The position numbers and the translations under genes were made by a program. The notes beneath the pieces were generated by a model that saw only the letters and a program-made list of their open reading frames with translations, did no database searches and was not told the origin of the DNA. A stretch of DNA of 64,000 bases, from NCBI RefSeq assembly GCF_021654135.1, contig NZ_JAKGSD010000001.1, positions 248,001-312,000 on the forward strand, given 5' to 3'. Source of the stretch: Amycolatopsis tucumanensis (GTDB lineage Bacteria; Actinomycetota; Actinomycetes; Mycobacteriales; Pseudonocardiaceae). This document shows positions 15,369 through 23,622 of the stretch, in pieces. Each line of letters opens with the position of its first letter. The first letter of the stretch is position 1.

Positions 15369-16782
15369 CCAGCGCCCCGAGGACGAGCACGGCGGCGCCG
15401 ATCACCCGCAGTCCCGTGTCCGCGCCCGACACGAACGCCGGGATCACCTCGTCGGCCGGGGCGCGGGTGAGCGCCTCGGCGACGGTGTGGGCGCTGCGGG
15501 CGTCCTCGGGGAGCGCGGCGGTGAACCGCGCCGTGAGCACGGTGCCGATGACGGCGACGCCGAGCGCGCTGCCGAACTCCCGGGTGGTGGCCTGCAGCCC
15601 GGTCGCGACCCCGGCCTGCGCGGCGGGCAGCGAGCCGGCGATCACCCCGGACAGTGTCGGCAGCACGAGCGTCACGCCGATCCCGGTCACGACGAGCCAG
15701 GCCGCGTAGACGGCGTACGGGGTGGCGGTGTCGCTCGTGGACAGTCCGAGGAGGCCGGCGCCGACGAAGCCGAACGCGAGCGCGGTCACGGCGGTGAGGC
15801 CGATCCGCGCCGTCAGGCGGCCGACGTGCCGCGCGCCGAGGATGATCGGGACCGTCAGCGGGATGATCCCGAGGCCGGTCCACAGCACGCCGAAGCCCTT
15901 GGCGTACTGGAGGAACGACGCGTTGACGTAGAACAACGCGAACATGCCGAAGAAGATCGCCGTCATGCCGAGGCACGCGCTGCGCAGGCCGGCGATCCGG
16001 AACAGCCTGGGATCCAGCAGCGGGTGCCGGACCTTGAGCTCGACGACGGCCCACACCGCGAACAACACGGCCGAGCAGGCGAACCCGCCGATGACCAGAG
16101 GGCTGCCCCAGCCGGCCTCCGGGCCCTGCACGATGCCCAGCAGCAGCGCCACCGACGCGGCGACCAGCAGGACCGCGCCCGGCACGTCGAGACGGCGGTC
16201 GTGGCGCGCCGACACCGGCGCGATGCGAGCCACGAGCGCGGCCAGGACCAGCGCGATCGGCGCCGCGGCGGCGAACAGCCAGCGCCACGACCCGCCGGTG
16301 AGGATCGCGCCGCCGCCCGCGTTGCCGATCACCCCGCCGATGCCGGTCATGGACGCCCACGTGGCGATGACCGGGCCCTTCCGGTCGGCAGGGACGGCGT
16401 GCAGCAGCACGGCGAGGGTGTTGGGCAGCACGGCGGCCGCGCCGATCCCGGTGACCGCGCGCCCGGCGAGCAGGAGCGGGATGCCCGGCGCGACGGCGGA
16501 GATCAGCGCGCCTGCCGCGAACAGGGCCAGGCCGGTGAGCAGCACGCCCTTGCGGCCGAAGCGGTCGCCCGCCGCGCCGCCGGGGATCACCAGGCAGGCG
16601 AAGAAGACGACGTAGGTGTCGACGATCCAGACCAGCGCCGACGCGGACGGCCGCAGGGCGCTCGCGGCCAGCATGGGCACGGCCAGGTTGATCGCGGCGA
16701 CCATGCCGACGACGAGCACGACGCACGCGCACATGACGGTGAGCAGACTCCGGTGCGAGACCCGGGTGAGAACTTGTGACAT
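15328..16782 (-). CDS. DHA2-type MFS drug efflux transporter
   Basis: A 484-residue antiporter with about 14 helices, ATG start at 16782 (a much longer frame continues through the LysR gene but is not coding). The WIVDTYVVFFACLVIPGGAAGDRFGRKGVLL region is the helix 1-2/3 signature of EmrB/QacA proteins, and RAVTGIGAAAVLPNTLAVL matches helix 4-5. It is divergent from a LysR regulator with an inverted repeat between. A role in drug or metabolite export induced through LysR is likely. Confidence 0.88.
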   Translation of the reverse strand: MSQVLTRVSHRSLLTVMCACVVLVVGMVAAINLAVPMLAASALRPSASALVWIVDTYVVFFACLVIPGGAAGDRFGRKGVLLTGLALFAAGALISAVAPGIPLLLAGRAVTGIGAAAVLPNTLAVLLHAVPADRKGPVIATWASMTGIGGVIGNAGGGAILTGGSWRWLFAAAAPIALVLAALVARIAPVSARHDRRLDVPGAVLLVAASVALLLGIVQGPEAGWGSPLVIGGFACSAVLFAVWAVVELKVRHPLLDPRLFRIAGLRSACLGMTAIFFGMFALFYVNASFLQYAKGFGVLWTGLGIIPLTVPIILGARHVGRLTARIGLTAVTALAFGFVGAGLLGLSTSDTATPYAVYAAWLVVTGIGVTLVLPTLSGVIAGSLPAAQAGVATGLQATTREFGSALGVAVIGTVLTARFTAALPEDARSAHTVAEALTRAPADEVIPAFVSGADTGLRVIGAAVLVLGALVILRGRGTRAPRP

Positions 16783-16818
16783 GACACGGACGCTAGGGAT
16801 TCCTTCGACCTGCCTGCC

Positions 16819-16846
16819 ACGCAACTTTGACAAGGGAACTTTGCGT
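16819..16846. promoter_or_regulatory. Putative LysR binding region
   Basis: ACGCAA (16819-16824) and TTGCGT (16841-16846) form a perfect inverted repeat enclosing two direct AACTTTG copies (16823-16829 and 16838-16844). It covers the 75-base divergent gap between the MFS and lysR starts and ends 11 bases before the LysR GTG. Location suits LysR autoregulation and activation of the transporter. Confidence 0.5.
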
Positions 16847-16857
16847 ACGATGCAACT

Positions 16858-17772
16858 GTGGCCGAGCACCTCGATCTGAACCTGCTGCGCGTGTTCGACG
16901 CGCTGCTGCGGGAGGGCAGCGTGACGGCGGCGGCCGAGCGGCTGCACCTGTCCATCCCGGCGACCAGCCGCGCGCTGGGCAGGCTGCGGCGGGCGATGGA
17001 CGACCCGATCCTGGTGCGCGCGGGCCGCGGGATGGCGCCGACGCCGTTCGCGTTGCGCACCGCGCCGCGGGTGCGGTCGCTGCTGGAGGAGGCGTCGGCG
17101 CTGATCAGCGCCGACCGCGAGGTGCGGCCGGCGGAGCTGGAGCGGACCTTCACGATCCGCATCAACGACGGGGTGGCGGCGACACTGGCAGCGGCCGCGG
17201 TGGAGGCCGCGTCCGCGGTCGCGCCCGGGGTGACGCTGCGGTTCGTCGCGGAGGGCAGCGAGAGCGCCGAGGCCCTGCGCGACGGCTCGGTGGACCTGGA
17301 CATCGGGGTCGGGGAGGCGACGGCGCCGGACATCCGCACGGCCGTGCTGTATCGCGAACGGCTGGTCGGCATCGTGCGGGCGGACAGCCCGCTGGGGCGG
17401 CACCGCCGTCCGACGCTGGCGCAGCTGTGCCGGCATCCGCACGTGTCGGCGTCCCGCCGCGGCCGGGCGCGCGGCCCCCTCGACGAGGCGCTCGACGCCG
17501 CCGGGCTGCAGCGGCACGTCGCGGCGGTGGTGCCGACCTTCGCGGTGGCCGCGCTGCTGGTCTCGTCGAGCGGCTACGTCGGGCTCGTGCCGCAGCGGTT
17601 GGCCGCCCAGTACGGCTCGGTGCTGGGCCTGCGGTGGTTCCCGGTCGCGGCGGAGCTGCCGGAGCTGGAGGTCCACCTGCAGTGGCACGCGCGCCTGGAC
17701 GCGGACCCCGCGCACCGCTGGCTCCGCGCCACGATCGGGGACGCGGTGGGCGGGACGCCGGCACCGGGTTGA
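16858..17772 (+). CDS. LysR-family transcriptional regulator
   Basis: A 304-residue LysR protein, GTG start 16858. The N-terminal helix-turn-helix spans LNLLRVFDALLREGSVTAAAERLHLSIPATSRALGRL (about residues 5-42). The substrate-binding half contains the FTIRINDGVAATLAAAAVEAA opening and a GVGEATAPDIRTAVLYRERL segment, as in NodD/PcpR-like members. It is divergent from the MFS exporter, its probable target. The ligand is unknown. Confidence 0.88.
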   Translation: MAEHLDLNLLRVFDALLREGSVTAAAERLHLSIPATSRALGRLRRAMDDPILVRAGRGMAPTPFALRTAPRVRSLLEEASALISADREVRPAELERTFTIRINDGVAATLAAAAVEAASAVAPGVTLRFVAEGSESAEALRDGSVDLDIGVGEATAPDIRTAVLYRERLVGIVRADSPLGRHRRPTLAQLCRHPHVSASRRGRARGPLDEALDAAGLQRHVAAVVPTFAVAALLVSSSGYVGLVPQRLAAQYGSVLGLRWFPVAAELPELEVHLQWHARLDADPAHRWLRATIGDAVGGTPAPG

Positions 17773-17834
17773 TGGTCGACGCGGGCGAAGCGGCAGGTTC
17801 GGCTTTCGCGAACGGAAATTTCGCATCCGGGCGG

Positions 17835-18158
17835 TCACCGGCGGGTCAGCCGGACCACCGGGTACTCGCGGTCGCTCTTGCGCTGGTACTTGCCGTACCT
17901 CGGCTGCGCGGCGACGATGCGCGGCCGGCCCGGTCACGGTCGGCGCCGTCGAGCCGCTGCGGTTTCACCGGTACCCGGTCCTGGCCGGACAGCTCGATCG
18001 CCGCGCGGTCCGGGTGCGCCGTCAGGTTCGCAGTCCGGGTTCCGGTCGCCTCCGCCGGAGGCGACGAGCAGCCAGTCGGCGGTGTGCAGGATCAGGACGT
18101 CCATGCCCATCATCGGGCCGCCCTTGCGGCGGATGCGGGTGACGGTGCGGGTGTTCAT
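17835..18158 (-). pseudogene. Decayed deazaflavin (F420)-dependent nitroreductase, DUF385 family
   Basis: Read from ATG 18158, the frame gives MNTRTVTRIRRKGGPMMG and LILHT, then jumps directly to LLVASGGGDRNPD, where intact relatives have about 25 more residues including a GRKSG segment, so an internal deletion is likely. The family text then continues in a second frame (NLTAHPDRAAIELSGQ, VPVKPQRLDGADRDRA) and a third frame (IVAAQPRYGKYQRKSDRE, VVRLTRR, stop at 17835-17837). At least two frameshifts plus the deletion make it non-functional. The start overlaps the stop of the response regulator as TCAT (ATGA on this strand), showing former translational coupling. This remnant explains most of 17773-18154; I see nothing in 17773-17834. 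Confidence 0.8.
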
Positions 18159-18841
18159 GCGCCGCTGGAACCAGAGTGAAAGCCTGCGCGGTTCGCGGGC
18201 GTGACCAGCCCGGACTCGTAGGCGAGCACCACCAGCTGCGCGCGGTCGCGTGCGCGCAGTTTCGTCATCGCGCGGTTGACGTGCGTCTTCGCGGTCAGCG
18301 GGCTGATCACCATGTGCTCGGCGATCTCGTCGTTGGACAGGCCCTGCGCGACCAGCGCCACCGCCTCGCGTTCCCGGTTGGTCAGTTCGCCGAGGCCGGG
18401 GCCGGGGTGCAGCGGGCGGCTGACGTAGCGGTCGATCAGCTTGCGGGTGATCGACGGGGCCAGCAGGGCGTCGCCGCGGGCGGCGACCCGCACGGCGTGC
18501 AGGAAGTCCTCCGGCTGGATGTCCTTGACCAGGAACCCGGCGGCCCCGGCGCGCAGCGCGTCGAACACGTACTCGTCCAGGCCGTAGTTGGTCAGGATGA
18601 CCACGTGCACCGCCGCCAGCGCCGGGTCCGCGGCGATGCGGCGGGTGGCCTCGATGCCGTCCACGACCGGCATCTGGACGTCGACGAGCGCGATGTCCGG
18701 CACGTGCTCGCGGGCGAGCGCGACCCCGGCCGCGCCGTCGGCGGCCTCGGCCACCACCTCGATGTCGTCTTCGTTGTCCAGCAGCGCGCGGAACCCGCTG
18801 CGGATGAGCGGCTGGTCGTCCACCAGCAGGACGCGGATCAC
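18155..18841 (-). CDS. NarL/FixJ-family response regulator
   Basis: A 228-residue regulator, ATG 18841. The receiver domain has Asp8/Asp9, the phosphoacceptor Asp54 (LVDVQMP), a TN switch segment in VVILTNYGL and Lys near 105 (FLVKDI). The LuxR-type helix-turn-helix is at about 150-205 (LTNREREAVALVAQGLSNDEIAEHM, then TAKTHVNRAMTKL). It is coupled to the upstream histidine kinase by a 4-base overlap. The C-terminal tail of about 20 residues after the HTH is Gly/Ser-rich. Regulated genes are unknown. Confidence 0.92.
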   Translation of the reverse strand: MIRVLLVDDQPLIRSGFRALLDNEDDIEVVAEAADGAAGVALAREHVPDIALVDVQMPVVDGIEATRRIAADPALAAVHVVILTNYGLDEYVFDALRAGAAGFLVKDIQPEDFLHAVRVAARGDALLAPSITRKLIDRYVSRPLHPGPGLGELTNREREAVALVAQGLSNDEIAEHMVISPLTAKTHVNRAMTKLRARDRAQLVVLAYESGLVTPANRAGFHSGSSGA

Positions 18842-20217
18842 GGCACCCGCTCCACCGGCAGTTCGGCCTCGACGCGGAACCCGCCGTCGGCCCGGGGCGC
18901 GGCGTCGAGGCGGCCGCCGAGCGCGGTGACCCGTTCCCGCATGCCGAGCAGCCCCACCCCGGGCGACGGCGGAGCGTCCACTGTGGCCGTTCCGTCGTCG
19001 TCCACGCGGATCTCGAGCGTGGCGGGCCGGTATCCGATGTGGACCGAGGCGGTGGTGGCGCGGGCGTGCCGGGCCACGTTGGTCAGCGATTCCTGGACGA
19101 TCCGGTAGGCGGTGCGCTGCACGGCGGCGGGCACGTCACCGGGTTCGCCGTCGATCGTCAGCATCGTCTCCAGGCCGGTGGATCGCGCGCGCCGCACCAG
19201 TTCCGGGACGTCGTCCAGGCCGCGCGGGGGGCTGGTGCCGTCGTCGCGCAGGGCCTCCAGGGTCGCCCGCAGCTCGCGGGCCGCTTCTCGTCCGGCGTCC
19301 CGGATCGCCAGCAGCGAGTCCGGCACCTCCTCGCCGCGCTTGTGGGCGAGGTGGACGGCGACCTCGGCCTGCACCTTGATGACGGAGATCTGGTGGGTGA
19401 GCGAATCGTGCAGCTCGCGGGCGATGTGCAGGCGCTCCTCGTCGGCGCGGCGCCGCGCGGTCTCCTCCCGGGTGCGCTCGGCCTCGTCCGCCCGGCGCTC
19501 GGCCTGGCGGACCGCCTCGCCCGCCGCGCCCGCGGCGACCAGCCAGGCGAGCTGGAGCACGTCCCGGGAATGGGTGAACGCTCCGCCGACGGTCTCGTCG
19601 TGAGAGATCAGCAGCGCGAACGGCAGCGCGGCGAGCATGACCACGGTGGCGGCCACCGTGACGAGCCGCCGCCCTGCGCGGACGGCGGCGAACACCGCGA
19701 AGAGGTAGGCCAGCGCCGGGACGTCGACCCCGATGGCCTGCGCGGCGAGCGCGCTGAGCCCGGCGGCCGCCAGCACGGCCACCGGCGCCCGGCGGTGCGC
19801 GGCCAGCGCCAGACCACCGGCGGCCAGCAGCACGTAACCGAGCGGCGCGAGAGCCGGGGCGGGCGCCGACAGCGCGGTCACCAGGAGGATCGCCGCCATC
19901 CCGGCGCCGATCGCCCAGTCGCCGGCGCGAATGGGTTCCTGCCCGGTGGGGATGGCCCTGTGGCCGGGACGGGTCGTCCCGGTGGGGATGGCCCTGTCGC
20001 CGGGACGGGTCGTCCCGGTGGGGATGGTCCTGTCTCCAGGGCGGGTCGCCCGGGCCCCAGTGCGGGTCGCCCGGGCCCCAGCGCGGGTCGCCCAGCCAAC
20101 GGCACGGATCGCCCCGTTCCTGATCCGGGTTGCGCCGATCCTGATCCGGGTCGTCCCGTCCGCGGCGGGGGTCGCGCTGCCCCCGGCGCGGCTCACCCAC
20201 TTCCCGGCGCGGCTCAT
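18838..20217 (-). CDS. Sensor histidine kinase with repeat-derived Arg-rich N-terminus
   Basis: A 459-residue NarL-partner kinase. Residues about 105-235 form 4-5 membrane helices. The HisKA_3 box is ARELHDSLTHQISVIKVQAE (phosphorylated His near 277), the HATPase region has QESLTNVARHARAT and GVGLLGMRERV. Residues 1-95 are unusual: a polar, Arg/Thr/Pro-rich stretch made of tandem units such as TTRPGDRAIPTG, absent from typical family members. The ATG at 20217 is supported by a TAATGT -10 box seven bases upstream, implying a leaderless mRNA, but a shorter start closer to the first helix cannot be excluded. Confidence 0.85.
   Translation of the reverse strand: MSRAGKWVSRAGGSATPAADGTTRIRIGATRIRNGAIRAVGWATRAGARATRTGARATRPGDRTIPTGTTRPGDRAIPTGTTRPGHRAIPTGQEPIRAGDWAIGAGMAAILLVTALSAPAPALAPLGYVLLAAGGLALAAHRRAPVAVLAAAGLSALAAQAIGVDVPALAYLFAVFAAVRAGRRLVTVAATVVMLAALPFALLISHDETVGGAFTHSRDVLQLAWLVAAGAAGEAVRQAERRADEAERTREETARRRADEERLHIARELHDSLTHQISVIKVQAEVAVHLAHKRGEEVPDSLLAIRDAGREAARELRATLEALRDDGTSPPRGLDDVPELVRRARSTGLETMLTIDGEPGDVPAAVQRTAYRIVQESLTNVARHARATTASVHIGYRPATLEIRVDDDGTATVDAPPSPGVGLLGMRERVTALGGRLDAAPRADGGFRVEAELPVERVP
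19942..20104 (-). repeat. Tandem repeats in the 5' end of the histidine kinase gene
   Basis: Three 36-base units begin at 19942, 19978 and 20014 (each opening with CCCGGTGGGGATGG), followed by 21-base units beginning near 20041, 20062 and 20083 with GCGGGTCGCC and GGGCCCCAG cores. All units are multiples of three and in frame, so gain or loss of copies would change the length of the Arg-rich N-terminus without breaking the kinase. Confidence 0.75.
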
Positions 20218-20224
20218 GCGCAGA

Positions 20225-20230
20225 ACATTA
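20225..20230 (-). promoter_or_regulatory. Putative -10 box of the histidine kinase operon
   Basis: On the minus strand this reads TAATGT, ending seven bases before the ATG at 20217. That spacing predicts transcription starting at or next to the start codon, as in the leaderless mRNAs that are frequent in actinobacteria. It also supports the long form of the kinase. Confidence 0.5.
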
Positions 20231-20417
20231 GCCCGATCGCGGCGGGGGCGAGTCCTGCGCGCGGAGCATCCCTCGGCTACCGCGGGCGTAGTAGTTCCGC
20301 GGTTCCTGCGGCGCGGGCGGCAGCGCGGATTGCCTGCGCCTGCCGGACGACCGGCGGGGTGATCCCGGGCAGCATCACCGGTGTCGGAAAAACCGTTGCA
20401 GCCAAAAGGAGTTCGCC

Positions 20418-20744
20418 ATGTTCGTCCAGTACGCGCTCGCCCAGGCCGTCGATGCCGGGACGCTCACCACGGGGCGGCTCGTCGGCACCGTCGCCGCGCT
20501 GGTGGCGCTCGCCGGTGTGGTCGCGGGGGCGCTGGCGGTGGCCCGCCACCGGCGGCGGGGCGCCACCGCGGCACTGGCCACCGGGGTGGCCGGGATGGCT
20601 GCCGGCGGGATCGTGGTGGCGCTGGCCGAGGGCGGGCCGGGCACCGGCTACGGCATCGTCGGCGGGTTCGCCGCCCTGGCGATCGGGCTGGTCGCCGCCG
20701 CGCTGGGTGGGCTGGGGCTGGCCCGCACCCGCGCCCGTGTCTGA
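20418..20744 (+). CDS. Small membrane protein, DUF6223-like
   Basis: A 108-residue protein, ATG 20418 with a strong AAAAGGAG site eight bases upstream. It has an N-terminal hydrophobic segment and three Gly/Ala-rich helices (residues about 22-42, 48-68 and 78-100) separated by short basic or Gly loops (ARHRRRG, GGPGTGYG). The repeated GxVAALVALAG/GxxAALAxGxAG pattern resembles DUF6223 proteins of actinomycetes, which have no known function. It is monocistronic. Confidence 0.65.
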   Translation: MFVQYALAQAVDAGTLTTGRLVGTVAALVALAGVVAGALAVARHRRRGATAALATGVAGMAAGGIVVALAEGGPGTGYGIVGGFAALAIGLVAAALGGLGLARTRARV

Positions 20745-20837
20745 AACCGGTGGCCGGAGCGGGCCGGTCCGCACCCGCACCACTCCCGCGCCGGAAACCG
20801 GTCGCCGGAGTGGGCGGGCGCTGTTAGCTTGCGAGGC

Positions 20838-21494
20838 GTGGACCTCTTCTCACGCTCGTGGGCGGCGCTGCGGACCGCGGTCGCCGGGCTCGCCGACGAC
20901 GACCTCGCCCGTCCGTCCGGCTGCGCCGGCTGGCTGGTGCGGGACCTGGTGTGCCACCTGATCATCGACGCCCAGGACGTCCTCATTACGCTGGTCACCC
21001 CGGCAGACGAGGAGCCGACCCGGGACGAGCTCACCTACTGGGAGGTCAGCGACCGGCCGCCGACCGGCGAGGACCCGCTCGACGCGCTGACGGTCCGGCT
21101 GGCCGCGGCCTACGGGGAGCCGTGGCTGCTGAAGTTCCACCTCGACGACGTCGGCTCCGCGGCCGGGCGCGCCGCGGAGCTGGCCGACCCCTCGGCGCGG
21201 GTGCGGACGCGCGACCAGGTCCTCACCGTCGCCGCCTACCTGTCCACCTACGTCATGGAGTGGACGCTGCACCACCTCGACCTGGTGGCGCACCTGCCGT
21301 CCGTCGCCGGGCCGCCCGCGGAGGGCCTCGCCGCGTCGCGCGAAATGCTGGAGAAGATCGCCGGGGCGCCGTTCCCCGGATCGTTCGCCGACACGGACGC
21401 GCTGCTGGTCGGCACCGGGCGCCGGGCCTCCACCGAGGCCGAACGGGCGGCGCTGGGCCCGCTGGCCGCGCGAGTCCCGTTCGTGCTCGGATGA
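20838..21494 (+). CDS. DinB-like maleylpyruvate isomerase N-terminal domain protein
   Basis: A 218-residue protein of the mycothiol-dependent maleylpyruvate isomerase/DinB-like superfamily. GTG 20838 is chosen because TAGCTT, a -10-like hexamer, sits just upstream, suggesting a leaderless start; TTG 20829 is an alternative. The four-helix bundle opens with FSRSWAALRTAVAGLADDDLARPSGCAGWLVRDLVCHLI, which includes the family's GW.V.D...H pattern (metal-ligand His near residue 43), and a second His pair occurs in WTLHHLDLVAHL near 150. Its enzymatic role is unknown. It overlaps the next gene by 4 bases. Confidence 0.75.
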   Translation: MDLFSRSWAALRTAVAGLADDDLARPSGCAGWLVRDLVCHLIIDAQDVLITLVTPADEEPTRDELTYWEVSDRPPTGEDPLDALTVRLAAAYGEPWLLKFHLDDVGSAAGRAAELADPSARVRTRDQVLTVAAYLSTYVMEWTLHHLDLVAHLPSVAGPPAEGLAASREMLEKIAGAPFPGSFADTDALLVGTGRRASTEAERAALGPLAARVPFVLG

Positions 21495-22417
21495 CGGCCG
21501 GGGTGATGCTGCCGCGGGACCTCGCGGCGGCGGAGATCGTGCCGTTCGCCAGGCGGGCCGAGGAACTCGGCTTCGGCGAGGTGTGGATCGTGGAGGACCT
21601 CGGCTTCCACGGCGGCATCGCGCAGGCGGCTACGGTGCTGGCGGTGACCTCCCGGATCCGCGTCGGCATCGGCATCCTGCCCGCCGGGGCGCGCAACGTC
21701 GCCTTCACCGCGATGGAACTGGCGACACTGGCACGGCTCCACCCCGGCCGGCTCGTCGCGGGCATCGGGCACGGGGTGCCCGGGTGGATGCGCCAGGTGG
21801 GCGCGTGGCCGGCGAGCCCGCTGACGTTGTTCGCCGAGTACGCCCGCGCGCTGACCGCTCTGCTGCGCGGGGAACGGGTCCGGGTCGCAGGCCGGTACGT
21901 GCGGCTCGACGGCGCCGGGCTGGAGACCGCTCCGGAGACGGTCCCGCCGGTGCTCGCCGGAGTGCGCGGCCCGAAGTCGCTCGCCGTGGCCGGGGCCGAG
22001 CTGGACGGCGTGATCCTGGCCGAACCGGCGCCCGCCGAGTACATCGCCGCGGCCCGCCGGATCCTGCCGCCGCACAAGCAGGTCGTGGCCTTCGGGCACG
22101 CGGTGGTGGACCCCGACGCCGAGGCGGCCCGCGCCCGGGTGCGGCCGTTGCTCACCGCGATCGGGGATCCGCAGCTGTCCGCGCACGTGGACCCGCTGCC
22201 GTTCGCCTCCGAGCTGCGGGCGTTGCGTGCGCGGCACCAGGACGAGGAATCGTTCGCGGCGGCGTTGCCGGGGGAGTGGGTGGACGAGCTGACGCTGGCC
22301 GGTCCCGCCGACGTCGTGCGGCGGCGGATCGCCGGCCTCGGCGCGGATTCGGTGGTGCTGATCCCGGTGGGAGACGACCGGCTCGCCGCGCTCGGCGCAC
22401 TGGCCACGGCGCTGTGA
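21491..22417 (+). CDS. Luciferase-like (LLM) F420- or FMN-dependent oxidoreductase
   Basis: A 308-residue TIM-barrel protein, ATG 21491 overlapping the preceding stop. Typical segments are FARRAEELGFGEVWIVEDLGFHGG, VTSRIRVGIGILPAGARN, LARLHPGRLVAGIGHGV and the C-terminal AGPADVVRRRIAGLGADSVVLIPVG. Members use F420H2 or reduced FMN for hydride transfer to metabolites. Coupling to the DinB-like gene suggests a shared process, but the substrate is unknown. Confidence 0.85.
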   Translation: MTAGVMLPRDLAAAEIVPFARRAEELGFGEVWIVEDLGFHGGIAQAATVLAVTSRIRVGIGILPAGARNVAFTAMELATLARLHPGRLVAGIGHGVPGWMRQVGAWPASPLTLFAEYARALTALLRGERVRVAGRYVRLDGAGLETAPETVPPVLAGVRGPKSLAVAGAELDGVILAEPAPAEYIAAARRILPPHKQVVAFGHAVVDPDAEAARARVRPLLTAIGDPQLSAHVDPLPFASELRALRARHQDEESFAAALPGEWVDELTLAGPADVVRRRIAGLGADSVVLIPVGDDRLAALGALATAL

Positions 22418-22486
22418 ACCTGGCCGGGCAGTGTTTCCGAGGACGCCGGCCCCGCCCGGACCCGGCTCACCGCGCGCTTGCGCCAC

Positions 22487-22502
22487 CTCCCCGCCGGGGG
22501 AG
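22487..22502. terminator. Putative hairpin between convergent genes
   Basis: CTCCCC (22487-22492) and GGGGAG (22497-22502) form a perfect 6-bp stem with a GCCG tetraloop, between two convergent genes. No U-tract. The rest of 22418-22651 shows no convincing coding region: a short plus-strand frame exists but has no family resemblance. Confidence 0.4.
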
Positions 22503-22651
22503 TGCCGCTTGCGGGACGACACCGGCAACCGGGGCACGGCCGGCCGGTTCGACGGGTTCCGGGCCGCCGGCAACGACGTGCGGACCCGGCGCTGGTCGCC
22601 TGTCCGCGGCACGTCGGCCAGGCGATGACCGGGCAGGCCGCGTTCCGCTGA

Positions 22652-23449
22652 TCACCCGGCCGCCGCGGTGATCGCGGCGATCACCGCGGGGCCGTCCAGC
22701 AGCACCGGGTCGTTGTGGTCCGCGCCGAGCACCTCGACGGCCCGCCCGCCGGCGGCCGCGGCCACGGCCCGGCTCTGCTCCGGCGGCACGATCGAGTCCG
22801 CGCCGCCGTAGACCACGGTGACCGGCGCGGGCACCCGCGCGACCTGCTCGGCGACCGGGAAGGTGTCCAGCAGCAACAGCCGTACCGGCAGGAACGGGTA
22901 GTGCCGCCGGGCGACCGCGGCCAGATCGGTGAACGGGGAGCGCAGCACCAGCGCCGCGGGCGGGAAGTCCACGGCGAGCCCGGCCACCACCGCCGCGCCC
23001 AGGCTCTCGCCGAAGTAGACCAGCGGCACCCGCGCCTGCGCGGCCAGGAACTCGCGGGCCGCGCGCACGTCCAGCGCGAGCCCGGCCTCCGTCGGCGAGC
23101 CCGGGTTGCCGCCGTACCCGCGGTAGTCCAGCAGCAGGGTCGCCACGCCCTCGGCGTGCAGGGCCCGCGCGAGCGGCGCGCGCAGCGACCGGTTGCCGGC
23201 GTTGCCCGGGGCCACCAGCACCGCCGCGCGCGGCGCGGCCACCGGGAAGTACCAGGCGGTGAGAGTCAGCCCGTCCGCGGTGCGCAGCGCGACGTCCCGG
23301 CCACCGGGGAGGACCTCCGCCGCGGACGGGACCGGGCCGCCCGAGGGCAGGTAGATGAGCCTGCGCTGGAACGCGAAGGCGCTGCCGAACACCACCGCCA
23401 CGATGATGACGACCACCGCCGCGCCGATCAACAGCCGCCTGCGCACCAC
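22652..23449 (-). CDS. Membrane-anchored alpha/beta hydrolase
   Basis: A 265-residue hydrolase of the YqkD/Bem46-like group. Residues 6-26 form a single N-terminal membrane anchor (LLIGAAVVVIIVAVVFGSAF), followed by the short FQRRLIYLPSGG typical of this subfamily. The catalytic elbow is VYFGESLGAAVV (Ser near residue 147), with the acid in VVYGGADSIVPP and the His in GADHNDP near the end. The catalytic domain is expected outside the cell or in the envelope. Esterase or peptidase-like activity is expected; the substrate is unknown. Confidence 0.82.
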   Translation of the reverse strand: MVRRRLLIGAAVVVIIVAVVFGSAFAFQRRLIYLPSGGPVPSAAEVLPGGRDVALRTADGLTLTAWYFPVAAPRAAVLVAPGNAGNRSLRAPLARALHAEGVATLLLDYRGYGGNPGSPTEAGLALDVRAAREFLAAQARVPLVYFGESLGAAVVAGLAVDFPPAALVLRSPFTDLAAVARRHYPFLPVRLLLLDTFPVAEQVARVPAPVTVVYGGADSIVPPEQSRAVAAAAGGRAVEVLGADHNDPVLLDGPAVIAAITAAAG

Positions 23450-23514
23450 CCCATCATCCGCATGTGGCCGCAGTCACCGGCAGAATCGGGCCATCGTGTT
23501 AAAAAGGCTGCGAA

Positions 23515-23580
23515 TATGATCGCGCGCTCCCCGACCGGGGTCGGCCACGGGGGAGCGCGACCAGGAGTACGTCGACGTAC
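23515..23580 (+). promoter_or_regulatory. pntA promoter and structured leader
   Basis: TATGAT at 23515-23520 is a good -10 candidate. Immediately downstream a 10-bp stem is formed by 23523-23532 (CGCGCTCCCC) and 23550-23559 (GGGGAGCGCG), with an inner GACC/GGTC mini-stem in its loop. A perfect 14-base palindrome GTACGTCGACGTAC follows at 23567-23580, 43 bases before the start codon. The hairpin lies at the expected mRNA 5' end, where it could protect the transcript; the palindrome could be an operator. No -35 is obvious. Confidence 0.5.
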
Positions 23581-23622
23581 GACACCCGGCGTTCGTCGTC
23601 CAACCGTGGACGAGGTGATTCG

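Noticed and set aside
22431..22628. Possible small gene of 65 codons after the LLM oxidoreductase
   Set aside because: No ribosome site, low-complexity Arg/Pro-rich product and no family likeness; the interval is treated as noncoding with a hairpin.
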